A stretch of 64,000 bases of DNA from an uncultured Christensenella sp. (GTDB taxonomy: Bacteria; Bacillota; Clostridia; Christensenellales; UBA3700), in assembly GCA_910583995.1 (NCBI GenBank), contig CAJTYW010000004.1, forward strand, positions 1-64,000, in the 5' to 3' direction. The notes below the pieces were generated by a model. That model was not told the DNA's origin. It was given only the letters and a program-made list of their open reading frames with translations, and searched no databases. Position 1 is the first letter of the stretch. Each line of letters opens with the position of its first letter. Below are positions 1 through 7,430 of the stretch, piece after piece. A program made the translations under genes and the position numbers.

Positions 1-56
1 ATATGTTTAACATCTTTTGAACTCACGTGCCTAGCACGTGGTTTTCTTATAACAAT

Positions 57-86
57 AAAAAGCTAGGTTTTATACCTAGCTTTTTT
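57..86. terminator. Bidirectional hairpin terminator
   Basis: AGCTAGGT and ACCTAGCT form a stem, preceded by an A run and followed by six T, so it could stop transcription from either side. A second GC-rich hairpin (CACGTGC-cta-GCACGTG, 24-40) lies just before it. The gene they serve is outside the window. The rest of 1-251 shows no believable gene. Confidence 0.75.
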
Positions 87-220
87 GCTTTAAAAATGAT
101 TAAATTAATAATTTTATATCTCTACCCTATTATAAAGCAAATATTTATTAAAGCTTATGATTTAATCAATAAAAATAATAAAATTAAGATTTATCAAAAA
201 AAATCATTATTATGTTGTAA

Positions 221-250
221 AAAACTTCTTGCAAAATGCAAGAAGTTTTT
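221..250. terminator. Terminator of the 252-935 lipoprotein gene
   Basis: ACTTCTTGCA and TGCAAGAAGT form a perfect stem with an AAA loop, flanked by A and T runs. It abuts the stop codon of the minus-strand lipoprotein gene and can work in both directions. Confidence 0.8.
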
Positions 251-251
251 T

Positions 252-935
252 TTAATTATTAGAATCTTTAGCATCAGCTGGAATAACTATCTCTTCACAA
301 CCATTTTTAAATGTAAATGTTGCTGTTACACCACTGCTTTCAAATTTGATTATTAGTTCGTCTTTGATTATTTTATAAGAAAAATCTTTTACATTTGTAG
401 ACTCTTTACCAACATACCAACCATCTTTTTGCTCAAAATTAGATGACTCTTTAACGCTATCCATAAATAGTTTGATTTGTGAGTCATTCATAATATAACC
501 TATCAATAAAGTGTTCATATATATGTTTTGACCAACTTCACCGATTACTGCATCTATTTCTTCCTTTGTAGTGGTTGAAACTCTCCATTCGCCATTTCTT
601 AATTTGTACTCTACCAAACTATTGTTTACAAACTCAAAATAACTTGATACAACATCATTATTTTTCATTACAAAATTATTTCCGTGCATACCGATAAATG
701 TATTTGCAGTATTATCGCCCATTGCTTGGGTATATATAATGCTATTGTTACTATTTAAATAAAAGTTATCTAAAAACTCTTGTGGTGTATTGTAAACTAC
801 TTCTTGTTGGTTATCATTTCCACCGCCATTATCTCCACCGTTTTCATCAGCATCTGGGGCACAAGCAACTAGCAAACTGCACGCTGCCAAAATTAATACC
901 ATAATTGCTACCAATAAAATTAATTTCTTTTTCAT
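252..935 (-). CDS. Hypothetical lipoprotein
   Basis: A 227-residue exported protein of unknown function. A hydrophobic signal peptide (about residues 4-20) ends in a lipobox ending LVAC at about residue 25, followed by an Asp/Asn/Gly-rich linker (about 28-45), typical of lipid-anchored Gram-positive proteins. The mature part looks like a single beta-rich domain resembling small outer-surface lipoprotein folds (stretches such as YKLRNGEWRVSTTT), but I recognise no family. The start has a good AAGGAG site. Its upstream region carries two 30-bp palindromes around a promoter that points the wrong way (1026-1190), so expression may be switchable. It is a single-gene unit closed by the terminator at 221-250. 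Confidence 0.8.
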   Translation of the reverse strand: MKKKLILLVAIMVLILAACSLLVACAPDADENGGDNGGGNDNQQEVVYNTPQEFLDNFYLNSNNSIIYTQAMGDNTANTFIGMHGNNFVMKNNDVVSSYFEFVNNSLVEYKLRNGEWRVSTTTKEEIDAVIGEVGQNIYMNTLLIGYIMNDSQIKLFMDSVKESSNFEQKDGWYVGKESTNVKDFSYKIIKDELIIKFESSGVTATFTFKNGCEEIVIPADAKDSNN

Positions 936-1025
936 ATTAATCTCCTTTTATAATTTATTCAATAGCTGTTTTAAGCAGCTAATTAATAACATATCTTACG
1001 CAAAATACATCTGTCTAATAGTCTT

Positions 1026-1190
1026 TTGTCAGTAAAAGTATACTTTTTCTGACAATATAAGCTTGACAAAAAATTTAAAATTTTATATAATATATTTATC
1101 AAAACATTAATTTTTATTATATTTTATAACTAATATTTATAATTATTGCAAATATAAAAACTGTCAGAAAAAGTATACTTTTTCTGACAG
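1026..1190. repeat. Paired 30-bp palindromes flanking a promoter (candidate invertible element)
   Basis: Site A (1026-1055) and site B (1161-1190) share arms of the type TGTCAG...CTGACA around a central AAAGTATACTTT. B is a perfect 30-bp palindrome; A departs from symmetry at one base pair. They differ from each other at three positions. The 105 bp between them is very AT-rich and holds a consensus promoter on the plus strand. Because the sites are almost fully symmetric, their orientation cannot be read, unlike the 27-bp sites at 5.1 and 58.6 kb. Alternatives are paired operators of a dimeric repressor, or hairpins in a small RNA. Confidence 0.55.
1063..1091 (+). promoter_or_regulatory. Consensus sigma-A promoter pointing away from the lipoprotein gene
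   Basis: TTGACA (1063-1068), 17 bp, TATAAT (1086-1091). No plus-strand gene follows; transcription would run into the terminator at 1237-1262. Inverting the segment between the palindromes would place this promoter upstream of the lipoprotein gene on the minus strand, with a leader of about 180 nt. Confidence 0.7.
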
Positions 1191-1236
1191 TTTTACTACT
1201 TTTTGTAAATTTATACACTAATCTCATTTATAAAAA

Positions 1237-1262
1237 AAAACGAACTCAAAAAAGTTCGTTTT
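1237..1262. terminator. Bidirectional terminator of the aminotransferase gene
   Basis: AAAACGAACT and AGTTCGTTTT pair around a 6-nt loop, with A and T runs on both sides. It ends the minus-strand lrp-aminotransferase unit and could also end any RNA started at the 1063 promoter. Confidence 0.75.
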
Positions 1263-1294
1263 TTATTTAAATCTTATTAAAATTTTAAAACCAA

Positions 1295-2482
1295 TTATTT
1301 TTCAGCTTTCAATTCTTCCAAATATTCACCGATTCGCTTAATTGCTTTCTTTAATTTTTCCATACTATAAGCATAACTTATGCGGACAAAGTCATTACCA
1401 TTTTCGCCAAAAGCATTGCCTGGTACAACCGCAACTTTTTTTGCCATTAACAAACCATTTGCAAACTCTTCGCCATTCATACCTGTGCTTGCCACACTTG
1501 GGAACACATAAAACGCACCCTTTGGTTCAAAGCACTCTAACCCCATTTTATTAAGCTCATTAACAAGATACCTACGGCGTTTATCATATTCTTCGTGCAT
1601 TTCCCTAACGCTTGCAAAATCGTCTTCAAAAGCGTCATTCAAAGCCTTAAGACCTGCGTATTGACTTGCTGTAGGGGCACACATTATACCATATTGGTGT
1701 ATTTTGTACATTGGCACTAAAAATTCTCTAGGACAAGCTAAATAACCCAATCTCCAACCAGTCATTGCAAACGCTTTTGAAAAACCATTTATTACAATTG
1801 TTCTCTCTCTCATATTAGCAAGAGATGCAATTGAAGTATGTACTTCGTCATAAGTAAGTTCAGAATAAATCTCGTCAGATATAACAATTATATCATTTTC
1901 TATACAAAGTTTTGCGATATCAACTAAATGCTCTTTTTCCATAATAGCACCTGTAGGGTTATTAGGATAAGGCATAATCAAAACTTTAGTTTTCTTTGTA
2001 ATTTTATCTTTCAAATCTTTTGGCGTAACTTTAAAATCGTTGCTTGCAACACAATTTACAGGCACAGGTACACCGCCACAAAGTGTGACACAAGGTGCAT
2101 AGGAAACATAAGAAGGGTCAGGTATCAAAACTTCGTCACCTGGGTTTAACAACGCCCTAAGTGCTAAATCTATACCTTCGCTTGCTCCCACTGTTACCAA
2201 AATTTCGTCATTTGGGTCATAGGAAAGATTGTATCTTAAATTTAAATATTTACTAATTGCTTCCCTAAGTTCGGGCATACCAGCATTTGATGTATATTGG
2301 GTATATCCCCTTTTAATGCTAGTTATTGCAGCATCTCTTACAGACCAAGGCGTAACAAAATCCGGTTCGCCTACACCTAAAGAAATAGCATCTTTCATTG
2401 TATTTGCAACATCAAAAAATTTTCTTATTCCAGAAGGTTTAATACCTTTTGCAATATCGCTTATATATTTATCGTAATTCAT
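1295..2482 (-). CDS. Class I/II pyridoxal-phosphate aminotransferase
   Basis: A 395-residue fold-type I aminotransferase of the aspartate/aromatic subgroup (AspC Ib, PatA, AraT-like). Seen: the PLP lysine motif SKAFAMTGWRLGY, YPNNPTGA in the cofactor site, SDEIYSELTYD, and a C-terminal FVRISYA containing the substrate-carboxylate arginine. It should move amino groups between an amino acid and a 2-oxo acid in the cytoplasm. The exact substrate cannot be read from sequence; aspartate, alanine and aromatic amino acids are all possible. Its start codon overlaps the stop of the Lrp-type regulator (ATGA), so the two are co-translated and the regulator probably controls amino-acid metabolism through this enzyme. 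Confidence 0.9.
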   Translation of the reverse strand: MNYDKYISDIAKGIKPSGIRKFFDVANTMKDAISLGVGEPDFVTPWSVRDAAITSIKRGYTQYTSNAGMPELREAISKYLNLRYNLSYDPNDEILVTVGASEGIDLALRALLNPGDEVLIPDPSYVSYAPCVTLCGGVPVPVNCVASNDFKVTPKDLKDKITKKTKVLIMPYPNNPTGAIMEKEHLVDIAKLCIENDIIVISDEIYSELTYDEVHTSIASLANMRERTIVINGFSKAFAMTGWRLGYLACPREFLVPMYKIHQYGIMCAPTASQYAGLKALNDAFEDDFASVREMHEEYDKRRRYLVNELNKMGLECFEPKGAFYVFPSVASTGMNGEEFANGLLMAKKVAVVPGNAFGENGNDFVRISYAYSMEKLKKAIKRIGEYLEELKAEK

Positions 2483-2967
2483 CGTATCATCTCTCTTTTA
2501 TCACTCACACTGTCGCCAAAAGACACGCCGCTTGACTTGTACTCTTTTAAAATGAAATGTGTAGCAACACTTACCACACTGTCAATTGCAGACAATTCTT
2601 CAGACACAAACAAAGCTATATCTTTAATACTTTTGCCTTCTATAGTAAGAGCCAAATCAAAAGTACCACTCATAAGATATAGATTTTTAACCATATCGAA
2701 TTTAGCTATTTCAGTTGCAATAGCTTCATATCCTGACCTGCTTTGCGGATTAACTTTTACTTCAATCAACGCATCAACATAGTCATCTCCTGCTTTTTCG
2801 TTATTAATAATAGTAGTATATTTTACAATAACGCCGCTATCTTCCAATTCCGCGACTACTTTTGCAATAGTTTTTTCGTCTTGATTAATCATACTCGCAA
2901 TTTGACTGCAAGTATATCTAGCATCTTCCTTTAAAAGTTCTACAACTTTTTTTGCAATTTTGTCCAT
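2479..2967 (-). CDS. Lrp/AsnC-family transcriptional regulator
   Basis: A 162-residue regulator with an N-terminal winged helix-turn-helix (about 1-60: DARYTCSQIASMINQDEKTIAKVVAEL region) and a C-terminal RAM effector/oligomerisation domain (about 70-145, with a VKNLYLMSGTFDLAL strand). Lrp/AsnC proteins bind DNA as dimers to octamers and sense amino acids. It is the first gene of a two-gene operon with the aminotransferase, with a 4-nt stop/start overlap, and has its own consensus promoter at 3042-3070. The ligand is unknown; autoregulation is usual in the family. Confidence 0.9.
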   Translation of the reverse strand: MDKIAKKVVELLKEDARYTCSQIASMINQDEKTIAKVVAELEDSGVIVKYTTIINNEKAGDDYVDALIEVKVNPQSRSGYEAIATEIAKFDMVKNLYLMSGTFDLALTIEGKSIKDIALFVSEELSAIDSVVSVATHFILKEYKSSGVSFGDSVSDKREMIR

Positions 2968-3041
2968 AATATACTCCTTTACTATTAAAATTTTTATGCT
3001 CAGTTTGCAAAATTAAACATAGTTTTCTATTATTATTTAAA

Positions 3042-3070
3042 AGTATATACTATTTAAATTAATATGTCAA
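3042..3070 (-). promoter_or_regulatory. Promoter of the lrp-aminotransferase operon
   Basis: On the minus strand: TTGACA, 17 bp, TATACT, followed by about 70 nt of leader and an AAAGGAG ribosome site before the regulator's ATG. Confidence 0.65.
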
Positions 3071-3086
3071 TAAATATTTTTTAAAA

Positions 3087-3116
3087 TTGTATAATCAATT
3101 TCATTTTGCTTATAAT
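3087..3116 (+). promoter_or_regulatory. Probable promoter of the zinc-ribbon gene
   Basis: TTGTAT (3087-3092), 18 bp, TATAAT (3111-3116), about 45 bp before the ATG at 3161. It is divergent from the lrp promoter. Confidence 0.5.
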
Positions 3117-3160
3117 ATATTTAGTAGCAACAGCTACAAATCAATCTCTAGGAGGAACTT

Positions 3161-3310
3161 ATGGCATCTAAATGTACTTGTCGTACAGGTGAAAAACCAG
3201 GTAAAGGCTGCTATTCTTGCACAAACTGTGGTACAGATATTCACCTAAATCAAAACGATAAATGCCCACCATGCCCAAAATGTACTAATACTTCTTTTAC
3301 TAAAATGTAA
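3161..3310 (+). CDS. Small zinc-ribbon protein (49 residues)
   Basis: A short gene opened by a perfect AGGAGG site (3150-3155) seven bases before the ATG. The protein has eight cysteines: C5, C7, C17, C20, C23, C35, C38 and C41. The order CxC, CYSCTNC, then CPPCPKC is like the zinc-ribbon-containing family in which a YxCxxCG knuckle is followed by MPPCPKC and an F/T-x-K end. It probably binds one or two zinc ions in the cytoplasm. It stands alone on the plus strand between opposing minus-strand genes, with its own promoter. The role is unknown; such proteins are often small redox- or nucleic-acid-linked accessory proteins. Confidence 0.8.
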   Translation: MASKCTCRTGEKPGKGCYSCTNCGTDIHLNQNDKCPPCPKCTNTSFTKM

Positions 3311-3494
3311 TTAGTCATTTAGAGATGGTTAATGCAAAATATTTACTATAATATTTATTTATTTTTTTGCAAGTAGCAAATCTCAATAAGCTTTATTGCA
3401 AACAGAATTTAATAATTTATTTATTAATCTAATGAAAAAATATTTTATCAAAATTCAATTTATACTAAATAATAAAAAGTAAATATTTTGTGTC

Positions 3495-3528
3495 AAAAAG
3501 CAGTGATTAGAAATAATCGCTGCTTTTT
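3495..3528. terminator. Bidirectional terminator between zinc-ribbon and sialyltransferase-like genes
   Basis: AAAAAGCAGTGATT pairs with AATCGCTGCTTTTT (one G-U pair) around a 6-nt loop, giving T runs on both strands. It serves the plus-strand zinc-ribbon gene and the minus-strand gene ending at 3569. I see no gene in 3311-3494. Confidence 0.75.
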
Positions 3529-3568
3529 GTATTTTATTATATAAAATTGTAAAATTAACATTACGCCA

Positions 3569-5017
3569 TTAAAGAATAGCCGTATTATCAAAAAATCCTA
3601 AGTCTTTCATTGCCAAAAGTGCTGCATCGGTAAATGCTCCATAAACAAACTCTACTTGTCCTGCATAACAAGATAAGAATGATGTTGATTGATAGCCGCC
3701 TACTTTTACATCAAACATCCAAAACAAAACTTCTACAGGAGTTCTTGCAGGCAAATTTAAAATTTCGTTTTCCGCAAAATATTCTTGCAACTCTTCACTT
3801 GCAGGATATTGTGGGTGACCTTTAAAATACAAATTAACGGCAATCTCGCCTATTTTGTAATTCTTGCCATCAACAGTTACACTATCCGCACCTGCTGCAA
3901 TAGTATAATCTTTACCTTTAAAATGAACAATAGTATTTATAGCTGAATCAACTGTTGGAGTATAAAAAGCGATAGTGTTATCAATATACCCTTTATTTCC
4001 GTTCAAACTATTATTGCCACTGCCAAGTATTAAAACAATTTCTTTTTCCTTATTTAAAAATTTGTCATTAAAATAATTAACAGCATCTTCCAAAGTATTT
4101 AATTCGTCATTGCCAACAAGTGCATTTGCAAGTACAACTTTTTGATAATCAGCTCTTGTTTGCTCGTCCATATTATCATAAATTGCTTTAGGACTTTTAT
4201 GAACAATATTCATTTCATATCTCATTGCAAGCACTGCCGCATCATTATTGCTTAAATATTCAGGGTTTTGAATCCAATATGAAACATTGCTTAGTGTTGA
4301 CAAATAAAACGACATTTCCATAAACTCATTAGTCCACAAATCATAAGGCTCAAAATTTTTATTATCTCTATCAGCAATACTCTTTTGCAAATATTCATTC
4401 CACTTATTTGCGTGACCTTTGATAAGTTCAGCATTTAGTTTTTGATAGCTTGCGTAAGTGTGAGTTCCGTCAGATAATATGATAATTTGCATATCTTCAA
4501 AATTCACTCCCACAGAAACAAATATATCAAGTATAAAGCCTAAACGAATATCGTCTACATATACATTAAATTTAGCGTTTGGATTTTTATCCAAAATTTC
4601 CATTACTTTATTGCGCATAATATGTGCATCATATATACTTTCTGCATTTGTATCCGACTGAGTTTCAAAGTAATGAATAAAATCTGCAGAATGCTCTTTG
4701 CTTATAGTGTTACCTCTATAAAACCACATATAAGTATTGGGATTTTTGTTTTTATAAGCATTTAATGTTGCATACAAAGTTGGCATAGTACCTACTACCG
4801 CATAAAAATCATAAGTTTCACTTTTACCGGTGATTTTATCATACTCGCTTTTCAAATCGTTATACTTATTATCAATATCTTCTTTTTGAATTTTTAAATC
4901 TTCAAAATCTTTTTTAAGATTATTATTTGTAATTGCAAGAGAAATTAATCCGCCCAACAATCCTATTATTATGCAAATTAATACGCTTAAAGAAATAATA
5001 ACAACATTTTTCTTCAT
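3569..5017 (-). CDS. Membrane-anchored GT80-type sialyltransferase homologue
   Basis: 482 residues: one N-terminal membrane helix (about 5-30), a short coiled coil (32-62), then a GT-B-like domain. I recognise the motifs of the GT80 family (Pasteurella PmST1/PM0188 type). LSDGTHTY (181-188) matches the position of the catalytic Asp in YDDGS. LYFKGHP (396-402) matches the CMP-binding KGHP. LPARTPVEVLFW (422-433) and VGGYQSTS (439-446) match the conserved Glu and Ser residues near the CMP phosphate. GT80 enzymes transfer sialic acid from CMP-Neu5Ac to galactosides. The anchor would be a Gram-positive variation; which side of the membrane the domain faces is not settled. No sialic-acid activation genes are nearby. 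A GGAGG site supports the start; 20 bp upstream lies an inverted-repeat pair that may switch expression. An equally distant GT-B relative with another sugar donor is possible. Confidence 0.72.
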   Translation of the reverse strand: MKKNVVIISLSVLICIIIGLLGGLISLAITNNNLKKDFEDLKIQKEDIDNKYNDLKSEYDKITGKSETYDFYAVVGTMPTLYATLNAYKNKNPNTYMWFYRGNTISKEHSADFIHYFETQSDTNAESIYDAHIMRNKVMEILDKNPNAKFNVYVDDIRLGFILDIFVSVGVNFEDMQIIILSDGTHTYASYQKLNAELIKGHANKWNEYLQKSIADRDNKNFEPYDLWTNEFMEMSFYLSTLSNVSYWIQNPEYLSNNDAAVLAMRYEMNIVHKSPKAIYDNMDEQTRADYQKVVLANALVGNDELNTLEDAVNYFNDKFLNKEKEIVLILGSGNNSLNGNKGYIDNTIAFYTPTVDSAINTIVHFKGKDYTIAAGADSVTVDGKNYKIGEIAVNLYFKGHPQYPASEELQEYFAENEILNLPARTPVEVLFWMFDVKVGGYQSTSFLSCYAGQVEFVYGAFTDAALLAMKDLGFFDNTAIL

Positions 5018-5037
5018 TAGTATCCTCCAATATTAGT

Positions 5038-5213
5038 GTACATAGAATAAGCATATCTATGTACTATTTTTTTTATATTTGTCATTTAAAATCAAAGAGT
5101 TTTTCAATTTTAAGTAAACTCATTACAAACTATATAGTTTAATAATAGCATTTTTTTACTTTAATATCTTAATTAATAAAATTTTTGCACATAGATATGC
5201 TTATTCTATGTAC
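5038..5213. repeat. Inverted 27-bp site pair upstream of the sialyltransferase-like gene (candidate inverton)
   Basis: Site 1 (5038-5064) reads GTACATAGA, core ATAAGCATA, TCTATGTAC. Site 2 (5187-5213) is its reverse complement except for one base (26 of 27). The arms are palindromic and the core is asymmetric, so the two sites have opposite direction, the geometry needed for site-specific inversion of the 122 bp between them. Inside lies a weaker promoter-like pair on the plus strand, TTTACT (5155) and TAAAAT (5177). Both sites are followed by T runs on the plus strand, so a hairpin/terminator role cannot be excluded. The rest of 5214-5361 holds only the manA terminator. Confidence 0.7.
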
Positions 5214-5320
5214 TATTTTTTTAAGTTAAGTTTATATATGACAATCAAAACACTACGATTTTCAGTCTATTTATTGTATTAAATGACATTTTTAGTAATT
5301 TTCGACTTTACACAAAACTA

Positions 5321-5346
5321 CCACTTGATATTTGTATGTCAAGTGG
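5321..5346 (-). terminator. Probable terminator of the manA operon
   Basis: CCACTTGA and TCAAGTGG pair around a 10-nt loop, 15 bp after the manA stop codon. The T tract that follows on the minus strand is short (TAGTTTTG), so termination may be partial. Confidence 0.5.
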
Positions 5347-5361
5347 TGATTTATATTGTTT

Positions 5362-6417
5362 TTAATCTTGTTTGCTTGGAAGACATTCGATAAGCACTGC
5401 GTTGCCTTGCACTTTAAATTTACCTTCTGCAATGTATGGTAAGAAGAAATAATCTCCTTTTTCAATCTTGCGGTTGTAATTATCGCCGATGATTTCAGCT
5501 TCACCTTCAAGACAAATATACACGCTTGGGGCAAAGTCCATTACAAAACTACCGCCTTTTAGTATATGTCTGTTTTCTGCAAAACAAGTAGTATCATTGT
5601 AAGTAATAAGTTCTTCTTTTATGTAATTCTCTGTATTAATTACTACTTTAGGGGTGATTTTTGCAAGGTTTATTGCTTTTTCACCAACCAAATTGTAATC
5701 AAAACAATCCAATGCAGTTGATTTGTCAAGACCTATATATTTCTCTTCTTCACTAATTTTATAGTCGCCACACCAGTTTTCAGGTTGAATAGTAAAATCT
5801 GTTGGCTCTTGTACTTCAACAATAGTACAACCTTCACCTATAGCGTGGATTAATCCGCCCGGTATCAAATACATATCGCCTACATTAGCATCAACGCCAT
5901 TTAAAATTGTACGCATTACATCGCGGTTTTCCAAACTCTCTTCTTCAAAGGCAGAAAACTTTTCTTTTCCTACATATTGGTTAAATCCAAAATATATTTT
6001 AGCGTTTGGTCTTGTTGCAATTACAAGCCAAGCTTCTGTCTTTCCGTATTCGCTATTAAAATGCTTTTTAGAAAAGTCTTTTGTTGGGTGAACTTGTACA
6101 GGAAGTCTTATTGCACTATCCAAATACTTAACTAAACAATCGTATTTTCTGTTACCTAAAAGCAACTCTTTTTCTTCTTCCAAAAAGTCGTCAAAGAAGA
6201 TATCTGTGCCTTGTATTACGGAAACGCCGTCACGTGGTCCGAAATATTTTGGATTTATAGCTTTTACTTTACTTGCAATCCATTCTTCGGGAAACAAAGT
6301 ATCTTCCGCTTTTTCACCACGAAGCTCTGCATATTGTAATCCGCCCAAATAAATACGGAAAACTCTGTTTAAATCAAAAAATAATGGTTCACTTGCCAAT
6401 TTCTTTTTGTCCATCAT
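5362..6417 (-). CDS. manA: Mannose-6-phosphate isomerase, class I
   Basis: A 351-residue cupin-fold metalloenzyme that interconverts mannose 6-phosphate and fructose 6-phosphate. Seen: the zinc-site strand VQVHPTKDFSKKHF, GKTEAWLVI, and PGGLIHAIGEGCTIVEVQEPTD, all typical of the short Firmicute ManA type; the C-terminal cupin is at about 255-350. It is the last gene of a sulfatase, beta-mannosidase, PfkB kinase, manA operon (40 nt after the kinase), fitting mannose entry into glycolysis. Two ATG codons adjoin at the start; the second (6414) is better spaced from the AGAGG site. Confidence 0.92.
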   Translation of the reverse strand: MMDKKKLASEPLFFDLNRVFRIYLGGLQYAELRGEKAEDTLFPEEWIASKVKAINPKYFGPRDGVSVIQGTDIFFDDFLEEEKELLLGNRKYDCLVKYLDSAIRLPVQVHPTKDFSKKHFNSEYGKTEAWLVIATRPNAKIYFGFNQYVGKEKFSAFEEESLENRDVMRTILNGVDANVGDMYLIPGGLIHAIGEGCTIVEVQEPTDFTIQPENWCGDYKISEEEKYIGLDKSTALDCFDYNLVGEKAINLAKITPKVVINTENYIKEELITYNDTTCFAENRHILKGGSFVMDFAPSVYICLEGEAEIIGDNYNRKIEKGDYFFLPYIAEGKFKVQGNAVLIECLPSKQD

Positions 6418-6457
6418 ATACCTCTTATATGTATTATAAATTTTAATAAAAAATTGT

Positions 6458-7405
6458 TTAAGCTAATTTGTTTTTAAGATTTTCAATATCCGCAATTGTA
6501 GGCATTGATTCTACTGCACCTTTTTTGCCAATTACAACGCCACAACCCAAACTTGCAAAATCCATAGCGGCTTTTATTCCGTCCAAAGTCAAATTTGCAT
6601 CGCCAGTGTTCATTTTGTACAAAAGGCAACCAATAAAGCAATCACCTGCACCTGTAGTATCCACTACTTTTACGTCTGCAGCTTTAGAAAAATAACTGTC
6701 CATTTTTCTGTCATAAACAATTGCACCTTCTGAACCTTTTGTTACAACCAAAAGTTTGCTGTTTTTTGTAATATCAAACAAATCTTTTACAGCTTTTAAC
6801 TCGTCCTTTTCGCCTGTTAGCAACACAAGTTCTTCATCAGTTACTTTGACAATGTCTGCATAAGTCAAAAAATCTTTTATTGTACTAACGCAATAATTTA
6901 TATTATCCCAAAGTCTCTCACGAACATTTACGTCAAATGAAACAATACAATTATTTGCTTTAGCAAGCTCAATTGCGCGCAAATGAGCGTATTTTGAAGG
7001 CGATTCCACAAGTCCAACTGAACAAAAGTGTAATATATCACCGCTACTTAAAATTTTCTCTGGTATTTCATCTTTATTTAGCATCAAATCACAACTTTCT
7101 TTGCGATAAAAATTAAATTCTCTATCGCCATTTTCGTCGTGTGATACAAAAGCAAGTGCTGTTTGATACCTTTTGTCAATTATTGTGTAATCGGTATTAA
7201 CGCCCCACTTTTGCATATTTTTTAGCAAAAATCTTGAAAATATATCTTCGCTTAACTTACCTAAATAGCAACCTACTCCGCCTAATTTTGCAATGCAAGC
7301 ACAAACATTACTAGGTGCACCGCCTGCTTTTGCCGCAAAAGTAAGATCGTCTCCTGTAGGCATAAAATCAATTAAACTTTCACCTATACAAACTACTTTA
7401 TTCAT
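6458..7405 (-). CDS. PfkB-family sugar kinase, probable fructokinase
   Basis: A 315-residue ribokinase-fold kinase. Seen: the N-terminal GG motif (AAKAGGAPSNVCACIAKLGG), FYRKESCDLML, FDVNVRERLW and the catalytic C-terminal signature VDTTGAGDCFIG at about 249-260. The sugar-contact pattern is closest to fructokinases, which phosphorylate fructose at O6 with ATP, though 2-keto-3-deoxygluconate or another ketose is possible. It lies between the beta-mannosidase and manA genes with gaps of 25 and 40 nt, so all three are surely one transcript. Together they would bring released mannose or fructose to fructose 6-phosphate. Confidence 0.85.
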   Translation of the reverse strand: MNKVVCIGESLIDFMPTGDDLTFAAKAGGAPSNVCACIAKLGGVGCYLGKLSEDIFSRFLLKNMQKWGVNTDYTIIDKRYQTALAFVSHDENGDREFNFYRKESCDLMLNKDEIPEKILSSGDILHFCSVGLVESPSKYAHLRAIELAKANNCIVSFDVNVRERLWDNINYCVSTIKDFLTYADIVKVTDEELVLLTGEKDELKAVKDLFDITKNSKLLVVTKGSEGAIVYDRKMDSYFSKAADVKVVDTTGAGDCFIGCLLYKMNTGDANLTLDGIKAAMDFASLGCGVVIGKKGAVESMPTIADIENLKNKLA

Positions 7406-7430
7406 ATTTTTTAATCCTTAAGTTTTATAT

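Noticed and set aside
27..356. Plus-strand frame of 109 codons
   Set aside because: It is Lys/Ile/Phe-rich low-complexity, spans two hairpin terminators and runs antisense into the lipoprotein gene; no ribosome site.
5038..5213. Reading the 27-bp sites purely as terminators
   Set aside because: T runs follow the sites, but stems are AT-rich with 9 bp and large loops, no plus-strand gene needs them, and the inverted asymmetric cores are not explained by terminators. Kept as an alternative only.
5292..5534. 80-codon minus-strand frame at the end of manA
   Set aside because: It overlaps manA in another frame and covers its terminator; no family likeness.
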